NCBI GenBank assembly: GCA_002280555.1
Contig: NCEE01000009.1
Location: forward strand, 1-64,000
Reading direction: 5' to 3'
Source: Sphingomonas sp. 32-62-10
GTDB lineage: Bacteria; Pseudomonadota; Alphaproteobacteria; Sphingomonadales; Sphingomonadaceae
Length of the DNA: 64,000 nucleotides
Positions 33,629-42,164 of this stretch are shown here, one piece after another (the stretch's first letter is position 1; each line of letters begins with the position of its first letter). The notes under the pieces are model-generated. The model was given only the letters and a program-made list of their open reading frames with translations, was not told the DNA's origin and did no database searches. Position numbers and translations under genes: made by a program.

Positions 33629-35284
33629 TTACATATTGGGATAGGTTGGCCCTCCGCCGCCTTCGGGTACCACCCAGTTGATGTTCTGGGTCGGGTCCTT
33701 GATGTCACAAGTCTTGCAGTGAACGCAATTCTGCGCGTTGATCACGAACTTGGGATCACCGGTTTCTTCGCCAACCACTTCGTACACCCCGGCCGGGCAG
33801 TAACGCTGCGCAGGCTCATCATACATCGGCAGATTGAACGCGATCGGAACGCTCGGGTCCTTCAACTGCAGGTGAACCGGCTGATCCTCGGCATGGTTGG
33901 TGTTCGACAGGAACACCGAGGACAGGCGATCGAACGTCAGCACACCATCGGGCTTTGGGTACTCGATCTTGGGTACCAGATCCTTGCGCCACATATCCTC
34001 ATGGTTGGGATGATGACCGAGGGTGAATGGCATTTTGATACCGAGGCTTTCTGCCCACATCGTCGCATTGGCCAGCGCTGCCCCCGCCAGCATGCCGAAT
34101 TTTTCGACGAGCGGCAGCGCGTTACGGACGATCGACAGTTCCTTCTTCACCCAGCTTTTCTTAAAGGCCTTGGGGTAGGCAGCCAGCTCATCGCTGCTGC
34201 GCCCTTCGCCGATCGCCGCAAAGGCCGCTTCCGCCGCCATCATGCCCGATTTCATCGCCGTGTGGCTGCCCTTGATGCGCGGTACGTTCAGGAACCCTGC
34301 CGAGCAGCCGATCAGCACACCACCGGGGAAGATCAGCTTGGGGATCGATTGCAGCCCGCCATCACTGATCGCACGCGCGCCGTAAGAAACGCGCTTGCCG
34401 CCCTTCAGGATCGCGGCGATCGACGGATGCGTTTTCCACTGCTGCATTTCGTTGAACGGCGAGAGATGCGGGTTGGAATAGCTAAGCCATGTCACCAATC
34501 CCAACGCGACCTGACCATTGGCCTGATGATATAGGAACGCGCCGCCATTCGCCTTGTCATTCAGCGGCCAGCCCTGGGTATGGATCACCCGGCCCGGCAC
34601 ATGGTTTTCGGGAGCGATATCCCAAAGTTCCTTGATGCCGATGCCATAGACCTGAGGCTGGCTCTTCTTTGCCAGATCAAACTGGCGGATAAGCTGCTTT
34701 GAGAGGTGCCCCCGCACGCCTTCAGCAAAAAAAGTATATTTGGCGTGGAGCTCAAGCCCCGGCTGATAATCGTCGCGGTGGGTGCCATCCCGCGCGACAC
34801 CCATGTCGCCGGTCGCAACGCCCTTTACCGATCCATCATCGTTGAACAGGACTTCCGCGGCGGCGAAACCGGGGAAAATTTCGACACCGAGCCCTTCGGC
34901 CTGCTCTGCCAGCCAACGGCACAGGCTCCCCAGGCTGCCCGTATAGGTGCCGTGATTGTTCAGGAATGACGGCAGCAGCCAGTGCGGCACCTCGCGGTGA
35001 CCCTTTTTGCTGAGAATCCAGTGATGGTTTTCGGTCACTGGCGTATCGGCCATCGGGCAGCCCATTGTGCGCCATTCCGGCAGCAGCTCGTCAAGCGAGA
35101 TCGGATCTATCACCGCGCCGGACAGAATATGCGCGCCCACTTCGGCGCCTTTTTCAAGGACGCAAACCGAAATCTCACCGCCTTGTTCGCTTGCCAGCTG
35201 TTTCAATCGGATCGCAGCAGCCAAGCCCGCCGGGCCGGCCCCCACAATCACAACATCATACGGCATTGACTCGCGTTCGCTCAT
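33629..35284 (-). CDS. electron-transfer flavoprotein-ubiquinone oxidoreductase
   Basis: A 551-residue membrane-associated flavoprotein that passes electrons from ETF (fatty-acid and amino-acid oxidation) to ubiquinone. The FAD dinucleotide fold is VVIVGAGPAGLAAAIRL; ubiquinone-domain blocks include GGVLIGCSAGFLNVPRIKG and HTAMKSGMMAAEA. The C-terminal [4Fe-4S] ligands are in RYCPAGVYE and INAQNCVHCKTCDIKDPTQN. ATG 35284 begins MSERESMPYD; a codon 12 bases earlier is possible. It heads a probable operon with the TPR gene and ispE. Confidence 0.95.
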   Translation of the reverse strand: MSERESMPYDVVIVGAGPAGLAAAIRLKQLASEQGGEISVCVLEKGAEVGAHILSGAVIDPISLDELLPEWRTMGCPMADTPVTENHHWILSKKGHREVPHWLLPSFLNNHGTYTGSLGSLCRWLAEQAEGLGVEIFPGFAAAEVLFNDDGSVKGVATGDMGVARDGTHRDDYQPGLELHAKYTFFAEGVRGHLSKQLIRQFDLAKKSQPQVYGIGIKELWDIAPENHVPGRVIHTQGWPLNDKANGGAFLYHQANGQVALGLVTWLSYSNPHLSPFNEMQQWKTHPSIAAILKGGKRVSYGARAISDGGLQSIPKLIFPGGVLIGCSAGFLNVPRIKGSHTAMKSGMMAAEAAFAAIGEGRSSDELAAYPKAFKKSWVKKELSIVRNALPLVEKFGMLAGAALANATMWAESLGIKMPFTLGHHPNHEDMWRKDLVPKIEYPKPDGVLTFDRLSSVFLSNTNHAEDQPVHLQLKDPSVPIAFNLPMYDEPAQRYCPAGVYEVVGEETGDPKFVINAQNCVHCKTCDIKDPTQNINWVVPEGGGGPTYPNM

Positions 35285-35390
35285 GATCGTCTCCACTGGC
35301 AGACGGCACCGGGCTGTCGTCGCGTTCCGGCAACGTCTTGTCCAATCACGCGTGCCCGTGAATTGACCATCACGTCAACCGGGACTTTAG

Positions 35391-36191
35391 ATGATCGTCA
35401 TGGGGGCAGATCAGAAATTCGACTGGGCAGCCAGTATCGCCAGCACGATCGATTGGTGGCGCGAGGCCGGGATGGATGTGGCCATCGCCGAAGAACCGCG
35501 TAACTGGCTGAAACCCGTAGCGGAAGCGCCAGCCTTTTCCGACGCGCCGGCGGCCAAGCCGACCCCTGTGTCGGTTGCAGCCAGCACCGCACCCGCATCC
35601 GCTGCGCCAATCCGCGTCAATGTCGCAATGCCGAGCGAAATCGCCGCTTTCGAAGCTTGGCGATTGAGCGATGCTGCACCCGATTCGGCCTGGGGCAGCA
35701 CGCGTATCGGCGCGACCGGTTCGCCTCAATCACCGCTCATGGTTGTGCTCGAAATGCCGGAACGCGATGACATGGCGACTGGTACGCTGCTGAGCGGCGC
35801 TGTTGGTATTCTGTTCGATCGGATGCTGTCAGCGATCGGCCGAGACCGGGCTTCCGTCTATCTGGTGCCGATGTGCGTGGTACGGCCAAGCACGGGCAGC
35901 ATTGCTCCTGATGTTTTGCCCGCGCTTTCGGCAGCGCTTCGGCATCAGGTGTCGCTGGCCGGCCCGACACGGGTTCTATTGTTCGGCAATGCGGTCAGCC
36001 GTGCGCTGCTCGGGGCGGATATTGCCGAAATGCGTGGCGCTTTACGGCCAGTTAACCGAAAAGAGAGAGAACAAGTAACGCCGATCGAGGCAGTTGCGAG
36101 CTTTCACCCGCGCTTCCTGCTCGAGCGTCCCGCCGCCAAAGCGGAGGCGTGGAAAGACTTGTTGCTGCTCGCCCAGGGGATTGATGCGTGA
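35391..36191 (+). CDS. uracil-DNA-glycosylase superfamily protein, degenerate and lacking the iron-sulfur cluster
   Basis: A 266-residue protein. Residues ~115-262 follow the type 4 UDG layout: a first strand PLMVVLEMPERDDMATGTLLSGAVGILFDRML where active members have GEAPGxEED...GxPFVGxxG, a middle RVLLFGNAVSRALLG, and a late SFHPRFLLERPAAKAEAW (H239) matching the HPAxLLR motif. The catalytic first motif is altered and only one cysteine (C162) remains, so the [4Fe-4S] cluster of family 4 is absent. The first 110 residues are Ala/Pro-rich and probably flexible. Its stop overlaps the transglycosylase start (GTGA). Activity uncertain. Confidence 0.75.
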   Translation: MIVMGADQKFDWAASIASTIDWWREAGMDVAIAEEPRNWLKPVAEAPAFSDAPAAKPTPVSVAASTAPASAAPIRVNVAMPSEIAAFEAWRLSDAAPDSAWGSTRIGATGSPQSPLMVVLEMPERDDMATGTLLSGAVGILFDRMLSAIGRDRASVYLVPMCVVRPSTGSIAPDVLPALSAALRHQVSLAGPTRVLLFGNAVSRALLGADIAEMRGALRPVNRKEREQVTPIEAVASFHPRFLLERPAAKAEAWKDLLLLAQGIDA

Positions 36192-37948
36192 AAAAACTGT
36201 TGCTCCTCGCCACGGCGCTCGGCCTGATCTCGACAACAACAGCGATGGCCGGGGAGATTCCGGTAGCTGCGCAGCCCGAGACTGTTCCCGCGCAGCTCGA
36301 TGCTGAACAACGCGCCGGTTATCGCACGGTGTTCTCCGCCATTCGTGACAAGAAATGGGTCGACGCACGCCTCCAGTTGACGACGATGAAGCCCGGCCCC
36401 CTGCATGCAATCGCTATGGCCGAATTGCTCGTGGCCCCCGGATCGCCCAAGGCGACCGCCGAGGAATTGACGAAATTGCTCGCGGAGGCGCCCGAGCTGC
36501 CAGAGGCTGAACAGATCGCCCGCATGGCGAAGGCTCGCGGCGCCAATGAGTTACCGACCCTGCCTTATACCCAGGCGCTCAGCTGGATTGGGGGTGCGCC
36601 TGTTCGCGCCCGCGCCAAGAGCCTGAAAAGCGATCAAGTCGCCGCTGATCTCGCGATCCGAATGCAGCCCCTGATCAAGGAAGATCGCGGGGCCGACGCG
36701 CAGTTGCTGCTGGAAAGCACGTCCGGATTATCGCCCGATGCGTTGACCGAATGGCAGCAAAAGGTCGCCTGGATTTATTTCGTCTCCGGCGATGACGCAA
36801 ACGCCCGCCTTATGGCGGCCAAGGCCCGGCAGGGCTCTGGCGACTGGGCGATCCAGGGCGATTGGGTAGCGGGCCTGGCGTCGTGGCGGCAGCAAGATTG
36901 TGCCGGCGCGAGCGATGCCTTTGCCGGGGTCGCCAGCCGGTCGACCGATATCGAACTGCGCGCGGCCGGACTCTACTGGGCATCGCGCGCCGATATGGCC
37001 TGCGGCCGTCCCGAAAAGATTGAAGCTCGGCTGAAGGGCGCAGCGCAATATGACGAGACCTTTTATGGGCTACTCGCGCGTCAAACACTCGGGATTAAAT
37101 CGCCGGTTGATCGCGCTGACGACACCCGCGTCAGCGCCGATTGGGCAGCGCTGAACCGGCGGCCCAACATCCGCGTCGCTGCTGCACTTGTCGAAATCGG
37201 CGAGGACGATCTGGCCGATGAAGTGCTCAAGCGCCAGGCGCGGATCGGCGACTCAGCCGATTATGCCGCCCTGTTGCGGCTGGCGGGATCGCTGAACCTG
37301 CCGGCGACGCAGATCTGGCTATCTCACAATACACCCGCCGGAGCAGTGCCTGGCGTTGCCGCGCGCTACCCTGCGCCCAACTGGACGCCCGACGGCGGCT
37401 GGCGCGTCGATAAGGCGTTGGTTTACGCCCACACGCTGCAGGAATCGAAGTTCCGCACCAATGTGGTGAGCGCAGCGGGCGCCTATGGCCTGATGCAGGT
37501 GCGCCCGGGCGCGGCCAGCGATATGGGTCGCACGCGCGGCATGCGGGCGGATCGGGCAGCGCTTACCCGTCCGTCGACCAATTTTGAAATCGGCCAGAGC
37601 TATCTTGAATGGCTGCGTGATCAGCCAGCAACCGGCGGTCTGCTCCCAAAAGTGATCGCGGCCTATAATGCTGGCGCTACCCCGGTTGAGGCGTGGAACG
37701 CGCTGGTGAAGGACGGCGGCGATCCGCTGCTGTACATCGAATCGATCCCGTACTGGGAAACCCGCGGCTATGTCGTGACGGTGTTGCGCAACTATTGGGT
37801 GTACGAACGCCAGGGTGGCAAGACGGTTTCGCCGAGCCGCGCCGCCTTGTCGCAAGGTCTGTGGCCACGCTTTCCGGGGCTTCCCGGGGCAACCGCCGTC
37901 CGGATCACCAACACCAGCAAACCGCGAATGACCGCCAGTGCCAATTGA
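36188..37948 (+). CDS. soluble lytic murein transglycosylase (Slt70-like)
   Basis: A 586-residue periplasmic enzyme with a signal peptide (KKLLLLATALGLISTTTAMA). The long helical superhelix of Slt70 occupies about residues 50-400; the catalytic domain follows with HTLQESKFRTNVVSAAGAYG (catalytic Glu), LMQVRPGAA, FEIGQSYLEWL and VIAAYNAGATPVEAW. It cleaves peptidoglycan to 1,6-anhydro muropeptides. Start GTG 36188 overlaps the upstream stop. The moaB start lies 11 bases inside its end, so the three genes are one operon. Confidence 0.93.
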   Translation: MKKLLLLATALGLISTTTAMAGEIPVAAQPETVPAQLDAEQRAGYRTVFSAIRDKKWVDARLQLTTMKPGPLHAIAMAELLVAPGSPKATAEELTKLLAEAPELPEAEQIARMAKARGANELPTLPYTQALSWIGGAPVRARAKSLKSDQVAADLAIRMQPLIKEDRGADAQLLLESTSGLSPDALTEWQQKVAWIYFVSGDDANARLMAAKARQGSGDWAIQGDWVAGLASWRQQDCAGASDAFAGVASRSTDIELRAAGLYWASRADMACGRPEKIEARLKGAAQYDETFYGLLARQTLGIKSPVDRADDTRVSADWAALNRRPNIRVAAALVEIGEDDLADEVLKRQARIGDSADYAALLRLAGSLNLPATQIWLSHNTPAGAVPGVAARYPAPNWTPDGGWRVDKALVYAHTLQESKFRTNVVSAAGAYGLMQVRPGAASDMGRTRGMRADRAALTRPSTNFEIGQSYLEWLRDQPATGGLLPKVIAAYNAGATPVEAWNALVKDGGDPLLYIESIPYWETRGYVVTVLRNYWVYERQGGKTVSPSRAALSQGLWPRFPGLPGATAVRITNTSKPRMTASAN

Positions 37949-38465
37949 CGAAAGCGCGACCTTCCTGCCCGTCCGCATCGCCGTTCTTACCGTTTCCGAT
38001 ACCAGGGGACTGGCCGATGACCGGTCTGGCGACACCCTCGTCTCGCGATTGAGCGCGGCCGGTCATGTGCTCGCGGCACGAGCAATCGTGCGGGATGATG
38101 TGCCGACGATCGTTGCTACGCTGCATCAATGGATCGATGATCCGATGGTGGATTGCATCATTAGCACCGGCGGCACCGGTGTCACCGGGCGCGACGTAAC
38201 ACCGGAGGCGATCGAGCAGGTGCAGGACAAGGCCATTCCAGGGTTTGGCGAGTTGTTCCGTTGGCTCAGCTTCCAGACGATCGGGACATCGACCATCCAG
38301 TCACGCGCCTGCGCTGCAGTTGCGCGCGGCACCTATATTTTTGCCCTGCCAGGATCGACGGGCGCGGTGAAGGATGGCTGGGACGGCATTCTAGCCACCC
38401 AGCTCGATAGCCGCCACCGGCCCTGTAATTTCGTCGAACTGATGCCGCGCTTGATGGAACGCTGA
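37938..38465 (+). CDS. moaB: molybdenum cofactor biosynthesis protein B
   Basis: A 175-residue MoaB/MogA-fold protein: VRIAVLTVSDTRGLADDRSG, IISTGGTGVTGRDVTPEAIEQV, and IFALPGSTGAVKDGWDGIL are the conserved segments. The family adenylylates molybdopterin or binds it during cofactor assembly. The start appears to be GTG 37938, overlapping the transglycosylase by 11 bases. Other moa genes are not in the window. Confidence 0.92.
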   Translation: MPIDESATFLPVRIAVLTVSDTRGLADDRSGDTLVSRLSAAGHVLAARAIVRDDVPTIVATLHQWIDDPMVDCIISTGGTGVTGRDVTPEAIEQVQDKAIPGFGELFRWLSFQTIGTSTIQSRACAAVARGTYIFALPGSTGAVKDGWDGILATQLDSRHRPCNFVELMPRLMER

Positions 38466-38489
38466 AGGCGGACCAGTCACCCGGTCACA

Positions 38490-38849
38490 TCATGCCTCGG
38501 ACGATACGGCCGCATCCGGTGTCATCGCTGCCAGTTCATGGCCCGCGAGATCACGAAAATGAAATCGCCTGCCCCCCGGAAAAGCAAAAATCGGCATGGT
38601 GACGACACCGCCGGCTGCGATCACCGCCGCCAAGGCCGCTTCCAGATCGTCGACCTCAATCACGGGCAGCAACTGCGCCGTCGATTGGGCGACATCGCCG
38701 TCCAGGCCGAGATCAGTATCGCCGGTCGTCGTTGCGGCATAATCCGGCCCGAAATCGGTGAAAATCCAACCAAACGCCGCCGCATAAAAGGCTTTGCTCG
38801 CAGCCACATCACCTACGGGCAATTCCAGATAACTGAACCTGGCTTTCAT
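38490..38849 (-). CDS. VOC (glyoxalase/bleomycin resistance) family protein
   Basis: A protein of about 119 residues with the VOC fold: KARFSYLELPVGDVAASKAFYAAAFGW, then PVIEVDDLEAALAAVIAAGGVV and the closing FHFRDLAGHELAAM. The family includes metal-dependent isomerases and dioxygenases as well as binding proteins; this one cannot be assigned. Two adjacent ATGs (38852 and 38849) follow an AGGAG; the second has the better spacing. It is divergent from the radical SAM gene. Confidence 0.82.
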   Translation of the reverse strand: MKARFSYLELPVGDVAASKAFYAAAFGWIFTDFGPDYAATTTGDTDLGLDGDVAQSTAQLLPVIEVDDLEAALAAVIAAGGVVTMPIFAFPGGRRFHFRDLAGHELAAMTPDAAVSSEA

Positions 38850-38902
38850 CATCGGCTCCTGTTGTTCTTGTTGTGTTCTAGTCGATATGCTAGCGATCCG
38901 CA

Positions 38903-39985
38903 ATGGCTGATCGTTCCCGTCCCGCGCGCGGCGCCACCATCAACACGGCAAGCAACCGCTTCAAGCTGCCACTGACCGAGATGGACGGCGACTGGCTCGA
39001 CGCGCGCGTTGCCATCGATGGCGCGCCGCCGCCGCTACAGACCATTGTCACCATCGAAACGCCCCGGACCATTATCACCCGCAACACCTCGCCTGACGTG
39101 CCGTTCGACCGGTCGATCAATCCTTATCGCGGCTGCGAGCATGGCTGCATCTATTGCTTCGCCCGCCCGACCCACGCGTTCCTTGATCTGTCGCCGGGGC
39201 TCGATTTCGAAACCCGGCTTTTTGCAAAGCCCGACGCCCCAACGCTGTTGCGTGACGAGCTCGCCAAGCGTGGGTATGTGCCGGCCCCCATCGCCTTTGG
39301 GACCAATACTGATGCGTATCAGCCGATCGAGCGTGACTGGCGGATCATGCGGGCGTGCCTCGAACTGCTTTCGGCCTGCAACCATCCGTTGACGATCACG
39401 ACAAAATCAGACCGGGTCGTTCGTGATATCGACCTGCTGGCGCCGATGGCGGCAAGGCAGCTTGCATCGGTCATGATCTCAATCACCACGCTTGATCCAA
39501 GGACGGCGATGACGATGGAGCCGCGCGCGCCGAGCCCGGCAAAGCGGCTCGCGGCTATCCGCGCGCTATCGGCCGCGGGGATCCCGGTACATGTATCGAT
39601 TTCCCCAGTCATCCCGGGGATTACCGATCACGAAATGGAGACCATCCTCGAGGCCGCGGCAACGGCAGGAGCGGATACGGCTTCGTTCATTCCCGTTCGC
39701 CTGCCGTGGGAAGTCGCGCCCCTGTTTCGGGCCTGGCTTGATACGCATTTCCCGGATCGGGCAGCCAAAGTCATGGCGATTGTTCAGCAATTGCGCGGAG
39801 GGCGTGACAATGATCCGGGCTTCGGCTCCCGAATGCGTGGCCAAGGGCCATGGGGCGACTTGTTCCGCTCGCGCTTCTCAATCGCGTGCCGGCGGTTGGG
39901 CCTGAACCTGAGCCGGATCGAACTGCGCTGCGATCTGTTCAGGCCACCTGCCGGACCCCAAGGCGAATTGTTCAACGGCGCGTGA
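38903..39985 (+). CDS. PA0069-family radical SAM protein
   Basis: A 360-residue radical SAM enzyme. The cluster motif CX3CX2C is in YRGCEHGCIYCFARP, followed by the family phrase HAFLDLSPGLDFETRLFAK and FGTNTDAYQPIE, as in the SplB-related PA0069 group. The TIM-barrel continues through ASVMISITTLD and VHVSISPVIPGITDHEME. The reaction is unknown; relatives repair spore photoproduct, but this group lacks proof of that activity. The start ATG is four bases... before it the VOC gene diverges, so the promoters must be very compact. Confidence 0.88.
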   Translation: MADRSRPARGATINTASNRFKLPLTEMDGDWLDARVAIDGAPPPLQTIVTIETPRTIITRNTSPDVPFDRSINPYRGCEHGCIYCFARPTHAFLDLSPGLDFETRLFAKPDAPTLLRDELAKRGYVPAPIAFGTNTDAYQPIERDWRIMRACLELLSACNHPLTITTKSDRVVRDIDLLAPMAARQLASVMISITTLDPRTAMTMEPRAPSPAKRLAAIRALSAAGIPVHVSISPVIPGITDHEMETILEAAATAGADTASFIPVRLPWEVAPLFRAWLDTHFPDRAAKVMAIVQQLRGGRDNDPGFGSRMRGQGPWGDLFRSRFSIACRRLGLNLSRIELRCDLFRPPAGPQGELFNGA

Positions 39986-40026
39986 TAGCCCTATGAATCA
40001 GGAGGGCAAGTCAATATCCTACTAAA

Positions 40027-41355
40027 ATGATGCGGATTAGCGCGGCCATAATCGCCTGTTGTCTGGCGAAACCGGCCCTGGCCGAGGAGAAGCCGGGACT
40101 CGATGTGTCTGCCGCCGTGCGGCTGCGATACGAAACCATTGCTGGCCAGGCTCGCGCGGCCCTGCCCCCCACCGAAGACTTGATCAACCTGCGGACGATC
40201 CTTCGGACACGGTATCGCTCCGGTCCGGTCTCGCTTACGTTAGATGTGTGGGATAGCAGAGTGTTCGATGCCGATCGGCCGAGTGCTGTATCAAACAACG
40301 AAGTCAATGGGCTGGAGCCAATGCAGGCCAATGCCGCGATCGATTTTGGCAGCAAAGGCGGAATCAGCGGTCGTGCGACAGTCGGCCGGATGGTTTTTGA
40401 GCTCGGTTCTGCGCGATTGATCGCCAATGACGATTATCGCAATACCACATCTGGCTTCACGGGCCTGAAAGTCGATTTGAAAGGGCCTTCACGGCTATCA
40501 GGCACGTTGCTCTACGTGCTGCCGCAGCAGCGTTTGCCCGATGATGCAGATGGCTTGCGCCAAGGAGCGATCCGGCTGGATAGGGAGGGGTTCGACTCCC
40601 GGCTTTGGGGCGGGCAGATTGGTCAGGCACGCGCAATCGGCCCCATCGACGTCGAGGCGACAATGTTGCGTTTCGAGGAACGCGACCGGCCCGATCGCGC
40701 CACCCGCGACCGACAATTGACCAACCTCGGCGCGCGATTGACGATCGCGCCAAAGCCAGCGCGCTGGGACCTTGACGTCGAAGCGATCTGGCAGACCGGC
40801 AGCACACGCACTGGCCTGGGCGCGACCGCAGCCATCGTGCCGGTCAGCGCGTGGTTCGCGCATGCCGAGGCAGGGTTCAGCGTGGCGAGCGGATGGAAGC
40901 CGCATCTATCGGCTGAATTTGATTATGCGAGCGGCGATGATCGCAACCAAAGTTTTGGCCGGTTCGATACGCTGTTCGGGATGCGCCGCCGCGACTTCTC
41001 GCCCGCCGGGCTGTTGAGTGCCATTGGTCGCAGCAACATGATCGCGCTTGGCGGGCGAATAGAGGTCAAGCCGAGCAGCCGCACCGATGGATTTCTGTCG
41101 GTGCGTAAAATGTGGCTCGCATCAGCGACGGACGCGTTCAGCACGACCGGCGTCGTCGATCCGACCGGTCGATCAGGCCACGATGCCGGTTGGGAAATCG
41201 ACAGCCGGGTACGCTATTGGCTGGTGCCGGGAAAGCTGCAGTTTGAGGGGGATGTCGTTTGGATCCCAAAGGGCCGGTTCCTGCAAACGGCGCCGAACCG
41301 TTCCAGCACTGCCGATACGCGCTATCTGTCGCTCAACTTGACCGTCCTGCTTTGA
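40027..41355 (+). CDS. alginate-export (AlgE)-like outer-membrane barrel
   Basis: A 442-residue protein with a signal peptide (MRISAAIIACCLAKPALAEE). The mature part is a long series of beta strands with the alginate-export family features: SAAVRLRYETIAGQA, NLRTILRTRYRSGPVSLTLD, GLKVDLKGPSRLSGTLLYV, HLSAEFDYASGDDR and SKSFG-like NQSFGRFDTLFGMRRRDF. It is likely an outer-membrane porin or channel; true alginate secretion genes are absent, so the transported compound is unknown. A GGAGGG Shine-Dalgarno lies upstream. Confidence 0.8.
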   Translation: MMRISAAIIACCLAKPALAEEKPGLDVSAAVRLRYETIAGQARAALPPTEDLINLRTILRTRYRSGPVSLTLDVWDSRVFDADRPSAVSNNEVNGLEPMQANAAIDFGSKGGISGRATVGRMVFELGSARLIANDDYRNTTSGFTGLKVDLKGPSRLSGTLLYVLPQQRLPDDADGLRQGAIRLDREGFDSRLWGGQIGQARAIGPIDVEATMLRFEERDRPDRATRDRQLTNLGARLTIAPKPARWDLDVEAIWQTGSTRTGLGATAAIVPVSAWFAHAEAGFSVASGWKPHLSAEFDYASGDDRNQSFGRFDTLFGMRRRDFSPAGLLSAIGRSNMIALGGRIEVKPSSRTDGFLSVRKMWLASATDAFSTTGVVDPTGRSGHDAGWEIDSRVRYWLVPGKLQFEGDVVWIPKGRFLQTAPNRSSTADTRYLSLNLTVLL

Positions 41356-41466
41356 GTTGGGTCTTGGACGGCGGGCTTTCCTAATACTGCGGCATGAGTC
41401 ACACTGGCGTCGGGGCTGTCGTAAGCATGCAAGCTAGGCTTGCTGCGATCGGCTTGGGGGGCATCG

Positions 41467-42141
41467 ATGATTTCGACGACGGCGCTGCTGTTGAACCTTG
41501 CTTTTGCCTGCATCCTTGGTGCGGCATTGGCCCAGAAACCGCAGATCAGGCGATCGCTGATTGCCGCCAGCGCTACCCTGTTCGGCGTTCGGGCGATCAT
41601 CGGGCCGATTGATATCATCACCCTTGTGTGGACTTCGATCATCCTGATCGTATGCCTATTGCTGCTCTGGCAACCCTTTGTCCGCGACGCATCGGTGCGG
41701 TTCACGCCTGAAGAGACCGAACTGCGCGCCGCGATTTTCGATGCCCTGCCCGCGAGCGCTGCTCGCCACTTGATGACGCAAGGGTGGTGGGTGAACGGGG
41801 CCGAAGGGGAAACACTCACTCGACAGGGCAAACCGATAGAATCGCTTGTCTTTCTGGCATCGGGCGGCGCCCGCGTGCTGCTCGATGATCGCCCGGTTGG
41901 CACCTGCGTACCTGGCGACTTGATTGGGGAAGCAACGGCGCTAACGGGCATGCCCGCCACGGCCACAGTCGTATTACAGGCCCCATCGCGGCTGTGGTGC
42001 ATCAAATCAGCGACGCTGCGCGACTATATCGCCGCCCATCCCGATATCGGATCGGCGCTTGAGCGCAGCTTTCGTATCGCGCTAAGAGCCAAGCTTTTGG
42101 CGAGCAATCAGGCAATGGCGAGCAATCGTCCCCCGGAGTAA
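41467..42141 (+). CDS. membrane protein with C-terminal cyclic-nucleotide-binding domain
   Basis: A 224-residue protein. Three hydrophobic segments lie at the N-terminus (about 4-22, 30-47 and 49-68), then a cytosolic cNMP/CAP-type sensor domain (about 80-200): GWWVNGAEGETLTRQGKPIESLVFLASGGARVLL, GTCVPGDLIGEATALTG (the phosphate-binding cassette region, PGDLIGE) and LWCIKSATLRDYIAAHPD. There is no DNA-binding helix-turn-helix, so it is not a Crp-type regulator. The layout resembles Popeye-domain proteins. The first in-frame ATG, 41467, is preferred over a TTG at 41440. Confidence 0.8.
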   Translation: MISTTALLLNLAFACILGAALAQKPQIRRSLIAASATLFGVRAIIGPIDIITLVWTSIILIVCLLLLWQPFVRDASVRFTPEETELRAAIFDALPASAARHLMTQGWWVNGAEGETLTRQGKPIESLVFLASGGARVLLDDRPVGTCVPGDLIGEATALTGMPATATVVLQAPSRLWCIKSATLRDYIAAHPDIGSALERSFRIALRAKLLASNQAMASNRPPE

Positions 42142-42164
42142 CTTCTCGCCATAGCCCGAAAACA

